From Parabacteroides sp. AD58 (GTDB taxonomy: Bacteria; Bacteroidota; Bacteroidia; Bacteroidales; Tannerellaceae): a stretch of DNA of 64,000 bases. The stretch covers positions 682,001 to 746,000 of the forward strand of contig NZ_CP146284.1 in assembly GCF_023744375.2 (NCBI RefSeq). Reading direction: 5' to 3'. A program made the translations under genes and the position numbers. Under the pieces are notes generated by a model that was not told where the DNA came from, ran no database searches, and worked only from the letters and a program-made list of their open reading frames with translations. Shown one piece after another: positions 14,787 to 22,851 of the stretch (its first letter is position 1; every line of letters begins with the position of its first letter).

Positions 14787-16541
14787 TTATTTCTGCTTAA
14801 ACAATAACTGTGTATTGTTGATGTCTGCCCAAGCTGCCATTAACGTATGGAATGCCGGGTAATCTGAGCGCTTGATAAGGTTCGAATCGATTTTCAGGCT
14901 GCGAGAAACTTCTACTTTATTACCGTTCTGCTTGATGGTCTGAATACAGTTTCCTGCAGCGTTCGAGATGTTCTTCTCAGCTACCGGAGTACTCAATTCC
15001 ATGTTGGCCGGAACTTCTATGGTATAAGTATAGGTTTCATTGGGCGCATACGGCAAGAACAGATTGCAGTCGCGTGTGCTGTTGAAAGATGCATACGGCT
15101 GATGGGAAACACCTGCCGGAGAATCAGGCAGACGAAGCAGATAATAACCCGGTACAGTTTCAACCTTCTCCGTTGTCTGATAGTTAACTGTAATCATATT
15201 CCCTTTCTGGCTGACAGATGCATTTTTATCACCTTCAGAGAAAGCTGTCGCCTTCGAATCTGAATAGGCTACGAAAGCAGCAGGAATGTTGGCTTTGATG
15301 GTCGATACAGCTTCTTTGTCCGTCAGCTTCATCGTTACGTCGTAAGATAAATCCGGTGAACAAGGAGTCAGATCCATTTCTTCTCCAGTCTTAAGATCCC
15401 GGATGTTGCAATAATCGGCTGTCCAGCCAATTTCGCTCATCTTCGGACTGCCGGAAGTCAAGAGATAAGTCTGTCCGTCGGCTTTCGCCTGGATAAAGAG
15501 GCGAATGGCTTTCAGGATAGAACATTCCTGAGGATCTTTTACCGGATAAGCGGCGCAAACCTTAGTCTCTATTTTGGCAGCCGACAACAGTCCGTACAGC
15601 AGGTTGATCAGTTCGGCGTCTGTTCCATAAGCAGTCCGGATGACATCTTCTGCCGAACGAATGCGATATCCGGTTTCGTTCAGCGACAGACGGCTATGTG
15701 CGAAGTCATTGACAATGAAATTGTGAATGGCCTGAAGTTTTTCCGTATCGGTGTTTTTCCCTTCCGTCAATGTTTCAGCCAGAGAAACCAACGGCATACT
15801 TTCCGGATGGTCAAATTGTTCGAACAGATAATTCAAGGCTTCTTTATTATTCTCGAATGTCGAGCAGGCCAGATATTGCATGTCTCCAGATTCAATACGC
15901 TGCATAGGAGCCAATGACGCCGGTTTAACATTCTTCAGGTTCCAGCTGATTGTGCGCATACCTTCTTCTACATTCATTTTAGCCATCACCTCCGGATTTG
16001 CCAGACTGTATGATAAGTCTCTGTCAACCGGGACAGTCACGGAAAGAGAATATTCCTTCACTGGACTTGCCTGTTGAATCGGTTCGAAGATATCTAGCTC
16101 CGGCAGATAACCGGCCTTGGATGTAATGGTATAATCCAGGTAAATTGTTGTTCCCAATTCCAGACCCGTATGAACAACCACCATTTCTTTCAGCTGATTG
16201 TAAGCTGGAGCATCAACAGCCGTGCGAGGAAGAACTTCTACAAACGCATTGTCGGGAGTTTTGACAATCGTTCCGTCTTTCTGCTTGGTGTACGAAGAAT
16301 TGATCTTCAATGTCTGGTATTCCGGATTGTATTGAATGAATGATTCTCCATATAAACTTCGCATAGCCAGGTAAGAGTAAATGGTCAGCTCCATATTATA
16401 ATGAAACACCTGACTGCCATCGGCATTCAATGCCCATGATTTAACGAGCTTCTTATATTCGGCTTCGGGAGCCGCAGAAACACTGACGGCTGTTCCTAAT
16501 ACGATAAGAAGACATATGATTTTATTGATCAAGTTAGTCAT
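14787..16541 (-). CDS. DUF3857 protein with degenerate transglutaminase domain
   Basis: 584 residues. Signal peptide MTNLINKIICLLIVLGTAVSVSA, cut before APEAEYK. The N-terminal DUF3857 domain runs to about 225 (LPRTAVDAPAYNQLKEMVV, GTTIYLDYTITSKAGYLPEL). The transglutaminase-like region follows at about 255-400, but the catalytic position is lost: where active homologues read GxCKD, here residues 306-310 read GTDAE, with no Cys. The C-terminal DUF3858-like beta domain ends in a conserved-looking YPAFHTLMAAW. It starts 18 bases after an active paralogue (gene at 16559-18523), so the two may act together, with this one as a binding or structural partner. Secreted to the periplasm. Cellular role unknown. 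Confidence 0.82.
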   Translation of the reverse strand: MTNLINKIICLLIVLGTAVSVSAAPEAEYKKLVKSWALNADGSQVFHYNMELTIYSYLAMRSLYGESFIQYNPEYQTLKINSSYTKQKDGTIVKTPDNAFVEVLPRTAVDAPAYNQLKEMVVVHTGLELGTTIYLDYTITSKAGYLPELDIFEPIQQASPVKEYSLSVTVPVDRDLSYSLANPEVMAKMNVEEGMRTISWNLKNVKPASLAPMQRIESGDMQYLACSTFENNKEALNYLFEQFDHPESMPLVSLAETLTEGKNTDTEKLQAIHNFIVNDFAHSRLSLNETGYRIRSAEDVIRTAYGTDAELINLLYGLLSAAKIETKVCAAYPVKDPQECSILKAIRLFIQAKADGQTYLLTSGSPKMSEIGWTADYCNIRDLKTGEEMDLTPCSPDLSYDVTMKLTDKEAVSTIKANIPAAFVAYSDSKATAFSEGDKNASVSQKGNMITVNYQTTEKVETVPGYYLLRLPDSPAGVSHQPYASFNSTRDCNLFLPYAPNETYTYTIEVPANMELSTPVAEKNISNAAGNCIQTIKQNGNKVEVSRSLKIDSNLIKRSDYPAFHTLMAAWADINNTQLLFKQK

Positions 16542-16558
16542 AGTTATATTGATTAGAA

Positions 16559-18523
16559 TTATTTCTTGATTACTAAATAGTCTCCGTATGATTTGAATCC
16601 ATTAACGGCATCCCGGAATCCGCACCAGTCGGATGCTTCATATACCCGTTTCTTGAGTGCCAGCTTCTGGTGCAGAACGATTTTATTGCCTTCCTGTTTC
16701 AGAGAACCTTCAAAATCGGCTGCCTGGCTTTGTTTGGCATCGCTTTTAGCTTCATTGCTCAACGTGTATCCGGCCGGCAACTGGATGGTTTCATCTTGTT
16801 CAACCAAACGAGAGCAGGCATCCTTAAAGCCAAACTCACGTTTTTCCAGACTTGTATCAATCCGCAGGAAGCTTTTGATGGAATTATAAAGGTTGTTCAT
16901 GACCATCGGCTTGATCAATAACGCATCTTCGCCTTTGACGGCATAGTCGGGTATTTCATAACGGAAAACCAATCGGATAGGAGCGGCCTGATAATTAGCC
17001 GGATCTTTTCCCCAGTCGACGCTGATTAATTTAGCCTTGGGCGAAACTGCCAGCAGCTGTTTTTCCATACTGTTCTTCCAGTCGCTTTGCCATCCGGTTG
17101 TAAATACCCGGCGGACACTGGCATCCGACTGTCCTTCGGCTGTGACGATCAGTTCGCCACGCAAGGTTCCGTTGGCATCCAGCTTGTTGTTGGCTTTCAT
17201 CCGGAAATAATGATTCTCGGGAGCAGAAACCGGAGTCAAACACAAATCGGAACCTTCCGGAATGCCGGGCAGATAATTCTGCTGTTGCTCGGCGCTGCTC
17301 CATAATTCGCGGACGAATGGAACCCACGTCGGGTCAAGCGGAATATATGTGCCGTTCGAAAGCTTGACGACTGCCACGCAGTGATTGAAATGGTCTGCCG
17401 GAATCTTCTCTACCCGGCTGCCAGCCATTGTCATGGCAGGATAAGCTTCGAATCCAGCCATACGCAAGAAGGCGATCAGCGTACCGGCAATATCCTTACA
17501 GACACCGCAGCGGTCGGTGTAGTTCATCTTCAGGTTATGCAACGTATAGCCTTCGCCTTTGCCCATTGAAATACCGGCATAACGGATGTTATCAGCCACC
17601 CAGTGAGTCAGGACGGCGATCTTTTCCATTTCTGTTTTCTTACCCTTGATCAGTTCATCTACCTTCTTCTGGGCTTCCGGTATCGGTTCAAAGCTTCCAT
17701 AGTCTTCATTCACCTTGTTGAACCAAAGAGATTTGTCTTTCCATTCGGGCGTAGACGACAGCATGAGCTTGGGAGCAGCATCAAACAAGTCGACCATGTT
17801 CGGTTCCCGCTTTGTCGGAAGAGCATTCTCGAGTGCAAAGGTATAAGACTTCCGACCGTCTTCATAGTGCATGGAAGAAGCACATTCTCCCTGGAAGAAT
17901 TCAAACTGGATTTCCTTTTCCATCGGGATATTCAGCTTGTATACTTTGCGGACAGTCGGTTCAGATACCCAGAATGGAACGATATCATAGAACTGTCCGC
18001 GCATCGGCGGAATGAAACGAGACTCATCGTCTTCAGCATCTGTCAGCAAAGCATAGGTAAATCCTTTCTTGCTGATTTCATATTCAACCACATCGCCCGG
18101 TTCCAGCCGGCCCAGTTCCAGCATGATATGACGGGCTCCCCAGTAAATGGCACGGGCAGGCGCTGCATAATCGCAGGCTTGTGTAACATCTACATTGACA
18201 ACATCGCCATTGGCCCGGTAAATGGTTGCCTGTTTGAATTCGGCAAAAGCCGTCAACGGGTCATAATCATATTTGATTACATGGTTAGCCACACCACCGG
18301 CCGGTGTCTGTACTTTAAACTTACGGTAAACAGCAAACGATCCGGAGCCTGTCGGTTGAACCGAAACAGCTGTACTGTCCAGCAAAGTTATGCAGTCATA
18401 ACCTGCAAATGCCGGATTCTCTAATGTCGGGTCTTGCGGAGCCTGACAGCTTTCACCGCTCTGTGCCCAGGCAACAGAAGCGAATGACAGCATAGAGAGC
18501 GTTACAATAGGTAAATATTTCAT
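16559..18523 (-). CDS. DUF3857 domain-containing transglutaminase family protein
   Basis: 654 residues from ATG at 18523, preceded by GAAAGAG; the in-frame TTG three codons earlier is a poor alternative. Signal peptide MKYLPIVTLSMLSFASVAWA. DUF3857 (about 60-240) is followed by a transglutaminase core with an intact triad: Cys342 in CGVCKDIAG, then FNHCVAVVKL (His) and IPLDPTW (Asp). The C-terminal domain ends WCGFRDAVNGFKSYGDYLVI. Such proteins are exported; the acyl donor and acceptor are not known. The enzyme could cut or link peptides. Downstream by 18 bases is a paralogue lacking the catalytic Cys, so the pair looks like a duplication with loss of activity in one copy. Confidence 0.88.
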   Translation of the reverse strand: MKYLPIVTLSMLSFASVAWAQSGESCQAPQDPTLENPAFAGYDCITLLDSTAVSVQPTGSGSFAVYRKFKVQTPAGGVANHVIKYDYDPLTAFAEFKQATIYRANGDVVNVDVTQACDYAAPARAIYWGARHIMLELGRLEPGDVVEYEISKKGFTYALLTDAEDDESRFIPPMRGQFYDIVPFWVSEPTVRKVYKLNIPMEKEIQFEFFQGECASSMHYEDGRKSYTFALENALPTKREPNMVDLFDAAPKLMLSSTPEWKDKSLWFNKVNEDYGSFEPIPEAQKKVDELIKGKKTEMEKIAVLTHWVADNIRYAGISMGKGEGYTLHNLKMNYTDRCGVCKDIAGTLIAFLRMAGFEAYPAMTMAGSRVEKIPADHFNHCVAVVKLSNGTYIPLDPTWVPFVRELWSSAEQQQNYLPGIPEGSDLCLTPVSAPENHYFRMKANNKLDANGTLRGELIVTAEGQSDASVRRVFTTGWQSDWKNSMEKQLLAVSPKAKLISVDWGKDPANYQAAPIRLVFRYEIPDYAVKGEDALLIKPMVMNNLYNSIKSFLRIDTSLEKREFGFKDACSRLVEQDETIQLPAGYTLSNEAKSDAKQSQAADFEGSLKQEGNKIVLHQKLALKKRVYEASDWCGFRDAVNGFKSYGDYLVIKK

Positions 18524-18546
18524 CTCTTTCAATTAATAATTAAAAG

Positions 18547-19659
18547 TTAATAATGTACGAGTTTTGCAGCAAGTTTCCGACATTCTGCCCGGCTTATCTT
18601 GCCGGTCTGCGTCAGGGGAAGAGCTTCTATCCAAAGAATCTGCTTGGGCTGCTGGTATTTGGGCAGAATAGATCGGATCTGTTCTGCCAGTTCTTCCGGA
18701 CGAATCACCTCGTTCCTGTCTTTTTCTACCAGCAGGACCAATGCTTCTCCAAACTTGGGATGCGGAACCGCTGTCAGGGCAAAGTTAACAGAAATAATAG
18801 AACGGAGTGTCTTTTCTACACATTCTGTTTGAATTTTTATGCCTCCACTGTTGATTATGTTATCTTTTCGGCCAATAATCTGGAATGTCCCGTCCGGGAA
18901 CAACTCGACGACATCGTTAGTCACAAGGGTTTCATCGCAGACTTGTGGGGCTTGAATAACCAATGTGTGATCGGCCGATAAGGATAGAGATACCGAAGGA
19001 AAAGGCTTATACCGCTCGGATGCCTCCGCTCCGTTCAGTCTTCTCAACGCAATATGGGAAAGTGTTTCGGTCATTCCGTAGGTCGAATACACCGCATTCT
19101 GCATTTTCTGCAAGGCGACTTCCAGCTGTTTGTCGATGGCTCCTCCGCCGATGATTAAGATTTCCGTGTCTTCCAGCCGGCTGGCTTCCTGTGGTACTGC
19201 CAGCGAATTGAATACTTGCAGTGGAATCATGGCGGCAAACCGGAGATGTTCGTTGACATCGGCCAGCGGATGACCGGAAGGCTCGCGGACGATAAGTTCC
19301 AGTCCGGCTACCAGAGCTCTTACGACGACCATCTTGCCGGCAATATACCGGAGCGGCATGCAGAGCAAAGCCTTATCTCCCTTTCGAAGCAGCAAGGCTT
19401 CGCAGGTGATGCGCGCACTGTTCATCATCTGTTCTTTCCGGACGAACAGTTCTTTGGGCGTGCCGGTAGAACCGGACGTATAGACGCGCAGCGTAGGAGA
19501 TTCGTCGAACCATTCTTCCAGAAACTGTTTCAAGTCCTGATAAGGATGATCGGGTAAAGAGGAAAGACCTTTCCTATACGTTTCCATAGAAAAGGTCTTT
19601 CCCCCCAATATCAATGAACAGGCTTGCCAGGAAGCCTGTTGCCTGTGTTCTTTCATCAT
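18547..19659 (-). CDS. menE: o-succinylbenzoate--CoA ligase (MenE-like)
   Basis: 370 residues, the short form usual in Bacteroidota. AMP-binding motif VYTSGSTGTPKEL (about 58-70), A5-type YSTYGMTETLSHI, A7/A8 GRKDNIINSGGIKI and C-terminal catalytic Lys in PLTQTGKISR identify an ANL adenylating enzyme. Length and the GMTETLSHIALR segment fit MenE, which makes OSB-CoA in menaquinone synthesis. The other men genes are not beside it, so the exact substrate rests on family resemblance. The ATG overlaps the stop of the sulfatase maturase gene in an ATGA (19656-19659). Confidence 0.82.
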   Translation of the reverse strand: MMKEHRQQASWQACSLILGGKTFSMETYRKGLSSLPDHPYQDLKQFLEEWFDESPTLRVYTSGSTGTPKELFVRKEQMMNSARITCEALLLRKGDKALLCMPLRYIAGKMVVVRALVAGLELIVREPSGHPLADVNEHLRFAAMIPLQVFNSLAVPQEASRLEDTEILIIGGGAIDKQLEVALQKMQNAVYSTYGMTETLSHIALRRLNGAEASERYKPFPSVSLSLSADHTLVIQAPQVCDETLVTNDVVELFPDGTFQIIGRKDNIINSGGIKIQTECVEKTLRSIISVNFALTAVPHPKFGEALVLLVEKDRNEVIRPEELAEQIRSILPKYQQPKQILWIEALPLTQTGKISRAECRKLAAKLVHY

Positions 19660-20903
19660 GCTTTCAGTATTATATGTCCGTTCTCCATACTGACATGATC
19701 CATGATGTTGGCTGGTGGGCGCTGGGCTTGCAGCTCTTTCTTCATGAAATCCATAAATGGAGCCACGTGGGCGAAATATTTCTTATAACCTTTACATAAG
19801 TAATTGAGTCCGGGCTCGCCGTCGGCTGTATGCAGGAAGCGGTTTTTCGGGCATTCGCCGTTGCAGGCAAACAAGAACTCACACTGCTTGCACACCTGCG
19901 GGAGTTTTTCGTACTTGTCGGCACCAAACTGCAGCTGCTTCTGGCTGTACATCATTTCCGTCAATGTCTGTGTCCGGATATTTCCGAGTTTATAGGCGGG
20001 AAAGACAAAATGGTCGCAGGCATATACGTCGCCGTTGAATTCCATCACTCCGGCATGTCCGCAGGTCTTTGCCATCGAACAAACGCCCGGTTGCACGCCA
20101 ACCCAGTTGGCCAGTGTCGCGTCGAATATCTGGATGAAGAAGTTGCCTACGTCTTTTTGTACCCATTCATCGAACAGGGCACACAGGAAATCGCCCCATT
20201 TGCCGGCATCGACCGAGAAAGGAGCGAGTTTTATGTTAGCGTCCTGCTGCTCAGGAGAAGCGAGTCTGGTTCCGTCGGCATGAAAACCCAATCGTTCAAC
20301 AATAGGAGCGAACTGGATATAATGGCAGTCTATCTCTTTAAAGAACTGGTAAAACTCCAATGGATAGTCAACATTATAATCATTCACCACCGCCATCCCG
20401 TTATACTCCACACCGTGCTTCTTGAGAAGCTCGATTCCTTTCATGACCTTGTAAAAGGACGGCTGACCTTGGCGGTTTCTCCGGTATTCGTCATGGAATT
20501 CCTGCGGACCGTCGATGGATACGCCTACCAGAAAGTGATTTTCCTTGAAGAAACGGCACCATTCGTCGTTCAGCAACGTCCCGTTGGTCTGAATGCAGTT
20601 GTCAACTCTTCTGCCTTTGGCATACTTTTGCTGCAGCGCCAGTGCCTTCCGGTAGAAGCTGATCGGACGCATCAGGGTTTCTCCGCCATGCCAGGTAAAC
20701 AGGACTTCCTGCATCGTCTGGCATTCCATATATTGCTGAATGAACCTTTCCAGTAACTCGTCTGTCAGAATATGATTCTTTACATCCGGATAAAGTTTGT
20801 CCTTCTCCAGATAATAACAGTAATCGCAAGCCAGGTTGCATACCGAACCGACAGGTTTCAGCATGACATACACAGGCCGTGCGAAAGGTGAAATGTTACT
20901 CAT
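19656..20903 (-). CDS. anaerobic sulfatase maturase (radical SAM, SPASM)
   Basis: 415 residues from ATG at 20903; the longer frame adds 18 unlikely residues. The radical SAM motif CNLACDYC uses Cys22, Cys26 and Cys29. The SPASM region near the C-terminus shows CSMAKTCGHAGVMEF, YACDHFVFP and CKQCEFLFACNGECPK, giving the Cys needed for two auxiliary clusters. FTWHGGETLMR and GVSIDGPQEFHD are typical of anSMEs, which convert the active-site Cys or Ser of sulfatases into formylglycine in the cytoplasm. A Ser-type sulfatase at 33101-34645 is a plausible client. It starts 13 bases after the amidase stop. Confidence 0.9.
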   Translation of the reverse strand: MSNISPFARPVYVMLKPVGSVCNLACDYCYYLEKDKLYPDVKNHILTDELLERFIQQYMECQTMQEVLFTWHGGETLMRPISFYRKALALQQKYAKGRRVDNCIQTNGTLLNDEWCRFFKENHFLVGVSIDGPQEFHDEYRRNRQGQPSFYKVMKGIELLKKHGVEYNGMAVVNDYNVDYPLEFYQFFKEIDCHYIQFAPIVERLGFHADGTRLASPEQQDANIKLAPFSVDAGKWGDFLCALFDEWVQKDVGNFFIQIFDATLANWVGVQPGVCSMAKTCGHAGVMEFNGDVYACDHFVFPAYKLGNIRTQTLTEMMYSQKQLQFGADKYEKLPQVCKQCEFLFACNGECPKNRFLHTADGEPGLNYLCKGYKKYFAHVAPFMDFMKKELQAQRPPANIMDHVSMENGHIILKA

Positions 20904-20916
20904 GATTTCGATTCTC

Positions 20917-21927
20917 TTATTTCTTATAGTTCTTGTAGTCAATAACAAATGCCTCACTGATCCAGTTGGCCAGCGCCTGACGGTTATTGCTCAGCACAAT
21001 CCGCTGCTGGTCATACTTGTTCTGGATATTTCCCAGCTCGATAAAGGCTGCAACCGGTGTCGTATTCCGCAACACATACAAGTCGCGTTTGCTCACTGTT
21101 CCGCGGAAACCTCTTCCCGGCTGATGATGGGCATATTTCCGCTGAAAGACCGATTTCATCGTATTCGTCAGCTTCCGGCTGGCTTTTGATCCGGTATTGT
21201 AGAAGTAGACATCCGTCTGTTTGCTGCGGCTCCGGCTGTCGACATGAATAAAGAGTGCTCTTTTGTAAGTTTCTTTATCCGTTTTATTCAGCTGGTTGAT
21301 TTTAGCGCAGCGCTGTTTCAGCCGACTGACTTGGTTGAGCGGAATAGCTTTTCCCATGCAAGTCTCCCGTTTGCTGTTCTTCAGATACATATCATTGCGG
21401 ATACCGTCTTTGGAATCCTGGATAATGATATGCACTTTGGCTCCGCGTATCATCAGGTTGCGGGCAATACGCAGGATGATATCGTAGGCATATTCATCTT
21501 CATGCAGCTCATGGTTCCCCATTTTTCCGATGGCTCCCGGATCAGGACCGCCATGTCCGCTGACCAGATAGAAACAAGCCCCTTTCAATTCATTGGATTC
21601 GACATTGTAGGAAGCCAGGTTTTTCCCGAACAGCGGTTCATATCCTTTGCGGCGTTTCGATGCCGGTTCCGATTTCACGGGTTGTTCGTTCTCCTTCAAA
21701 GGGGGAATCGTATATTTGACACCCGTTATCAGCATATTGTTTTTGCCCAATTTTGATTTGTTGAGCCGGATAAACTCTTTCTGATAATAACTGCCTGTCC
21801 GGTTGAACCGCTTCAGGAAGAGTTCAATTCCTTCGCCATTCTTCGGGTAGGCTTTCTCTTGGGCCCATAGAGCTATAGGCAAAAATAACAGAATGAGGAG
21901 TAACAGTCTGGAGTATTTGTGTTTCAT
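20917..21927 (-). CDS. N-acetylmuramoyl-L-alanine amidase (Amidase_3 type)
   Basis: 336 residues. Signal peptide MKHKYSRLLLLILLFLPIALWAQ. N-terminal 25-70 has a short LysM-like stretch (GEGIELFLKRFNRTGSYYQKEF), then a linker. The catalytic domain at about 115-330 shows zinc ligands in VSGHGGPDPGAIG, HELHEDEYAYDI and FIHVDSRSRS, and the catalytic Glu in AAFIELGNIQN. It should cleave the amide between MurNAc and the stem peptide of peptidoglycan in the periplasm, for cell separation or turnover. The start is 2 bases past the exonuclease stop. The same strand and tight spacing place it in the six-gene run. Confidence 0.88.
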   Translation of the reverse strand: MKHKYSRLLLLILLFLPIALWAQEKAYPKNGEGIELFLKRFNRTGSYYQKEFIRLNKSKLGKNNMLITGVKYTIPPLKENEQPVKSEPASKRRKGYEPLFGKNLASYNVESNELKGACFYLVSGHGGPDPGAIGKMGNHELHEDEYAYDIILRIARNLMIRGAKVHIIIQDSKDGIRNDMYLKNSKRETCMGKAIPLNQVSRLKQRCAKINQLNKTDKETYKRALFIHVDSRSRSKQTDVYFYNTGSKASRKLTNTMKSVFQRKYAHHQPGRGFRGTVSKRDLYVLRNTTPVAAFIELGNIQNKYDQQRIVLSNNRQALANWISEAFVIDYKNYKK

Positions 21928-21929
21928 AC

Positions 21930-22493
21930 TTATCCAATGAGGCGTTTATAAATTTCCCGGGTTAAATAAATATCATACGAAGCATTATGCAGCTTGTCGG
22001 CTTCCAGCTCGATACCTAAGGCACGAGCTACCGTTTCCTGCTTGAAGTCGGGCATTTTATGCCGTTCTTCCAGCAAATGCTGGGTAGCCAGCACCATCAC
22101 ATCAATCGAGTTGACCCAAAACCAGGAATAAAAATAATTGTCTCCGTTCTGTACAAAAAAGGCTTTCAGGAAGTAGTTGTCGAACGAAGAATTATTATAA
22201 CCGGCCAGGAAGAATTTATCGGTCCGGTCGTATTTATCGACATATTTGGAAAGCATTTGTACAAACTGCTTGTAAACCTCTTCCATCGGTGGATAGGCGA
22301 AAATCTGTTCTTTGGTTACGTGGCATATTTTCAATGCCTCTTCATCAACATCACATTGAGGATTCGGACGGACATGGAAATTAAAAGACTCTTTGCATTC
22401 TCCGTCAATGACGACCTCGCCACTGATCTGATGTATTCCGTTCCGCCAATAACGGATCCCCGTCGTTTCCAAATCAAAAAAGAGTATTTTCAT
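21930..22493 (-). CDS. 3'-5' exonuclease, DEDDh type
   Basis: 187 residues. ExoI FFDLETTG (residues 5-12, Asp7 and Glu9), ExoII YNNSSFDNYFL (Asp near 107) and ExoIIIe HNASYDIYLT (His and Asp near 168-173) make a complete DEDDh set, as in DNA polymerase III epsilon and RNase T. The N-terminus fits the second exonuclease of this window (27479-28249) only in the motifs, so they are not recent duplicates. It is the first gene of the run 22493-14787 with a -7 element at 22521-22528. Nucleic-acid target unknown. Confidence 0.85.
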   Translation of the reverse strand: MKILFFDLETTGIRYWRNGIHQISGEVVIDGECKESFNFHVRPNPQCDVDEEALKICHVTKEQIFAYPPMEEVYKQFVQMLSKYVDKYDRTDKFFLAGYNNSSFDNYFLKAFFVQNGDNYFYSWFWVNSIDVMVLATQHLLEERHKMPDFKQETVARALGIELEADKLHNASYDIYLTREIYKRLIG

Positions 22494-22520
22494 CTTCTAT
22501 ACATTATTATATGTGCGGAA

Positions 22521-22528
22521 CAAAGATA
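22521..22528 (-). promoter_or_regulatory. -7 element of the exonuclease operon
   Basis: TATCTTTG on the minus strand, 28 bases from the ATG at 22493, matches TAnnTTTG. No clear -33 TTG was found at the expected spacing. Confidence 0.5.
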
Positions 22529-22602
22529 ACGATATTTTTAGGATAAAGTATTTTTTGTCTGGCGGAAAAGTATCTGGCCCGTGAATGAAAGTTGGAAAAC
22601 TG

Positions 22603-22709
22603 CCGGGATATTCTTTAGTTCACGTCGTGGATTACTTAGTTCACACCGTGAATTACTTAGTTCACGCCGTGGATTAAGTAGTTCACGCCGTGAACTAAAG
22701 AATTACCGG
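22603..22709. repeat. iterated palindrome, 21-bp period (TTCACGCCGTGAA)
   Basis: Four 21-bp units start at 22615, 22636, 22657 and 22678, each of the form TTAGTTCACGCCGTGRATTAC with one to four changes. The core TTCACG-C-CGTGAA is palindromic. The array is bounded by a perfect 15-bp inverted repeat (22610-22624 and 22689-22703) that extends imperfectly through CCGG on both sides, so the whole region is one large imperfect palindrome. It could act as DNA binding sites phased on one helical face, or as a long RNA hairpin. It lies between divergent genes. Confidence 0.85.
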
Positions 22710-22818
22710 TATTTTCTGCATCTTTTCCCCGTAGGGTAACAAAGAATTTAAACCACCATTTTCAATTTATCTTGGATGTTTTTCACTAAAAATACAAGGT
22801 TATCCCAAGATTAATCCG

Positions 22819-22826
22819 TAAGTTTG
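22819..22826 (+). promoter_or_regulatory. -7 element of the GH20 gene
   Basis: TAAGTTTG matches TAnnTTTG and lies 26 bases before the ATG at 22852. The -33 region is not clear. Confidence 0.5.
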
Positions 22827-22851
22827 CAAACAACCTAAAACACAAATTAAA

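Larger units (their letters stand above)
22494..22851. other. divergent gene-free region (358 bp)
   Basis: Holds two divergent promoters (22521-22528 minus; 22819-22826 plus) and a long iterated palindrome at 22603-22709. No coding potential seen. Confidence 0.6.

Noticed and set aside
17603..18424. A 273-residue plus-strand open frame
   Set aside because: It lies wholly antisense to the DUF3857 transglutaminase gene and has no recognisable features; the minus-strand gene has signal peptide and catalytic residues.
19830..20756. A 308-residue plus-strand open frame
   Set aside because: Antisense shadow of the sulfatase maturase gene, which has a complete radical SAM and SPASM set.
19656..20903. 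Radical SAM/SPASM protein as a maturase for the NVEALA peptide
   Set aside because: It reads as an anaerobic sulfatase maturase, and it is 15 kb away in an unrelated operon; there is no link to the peptide.
22603..22709. CRISPR-like direct repeats
   Set aside because: Units of 21 bp are contiguous with no spacers and no cas genes nearby; same for the 22-bp arrays.
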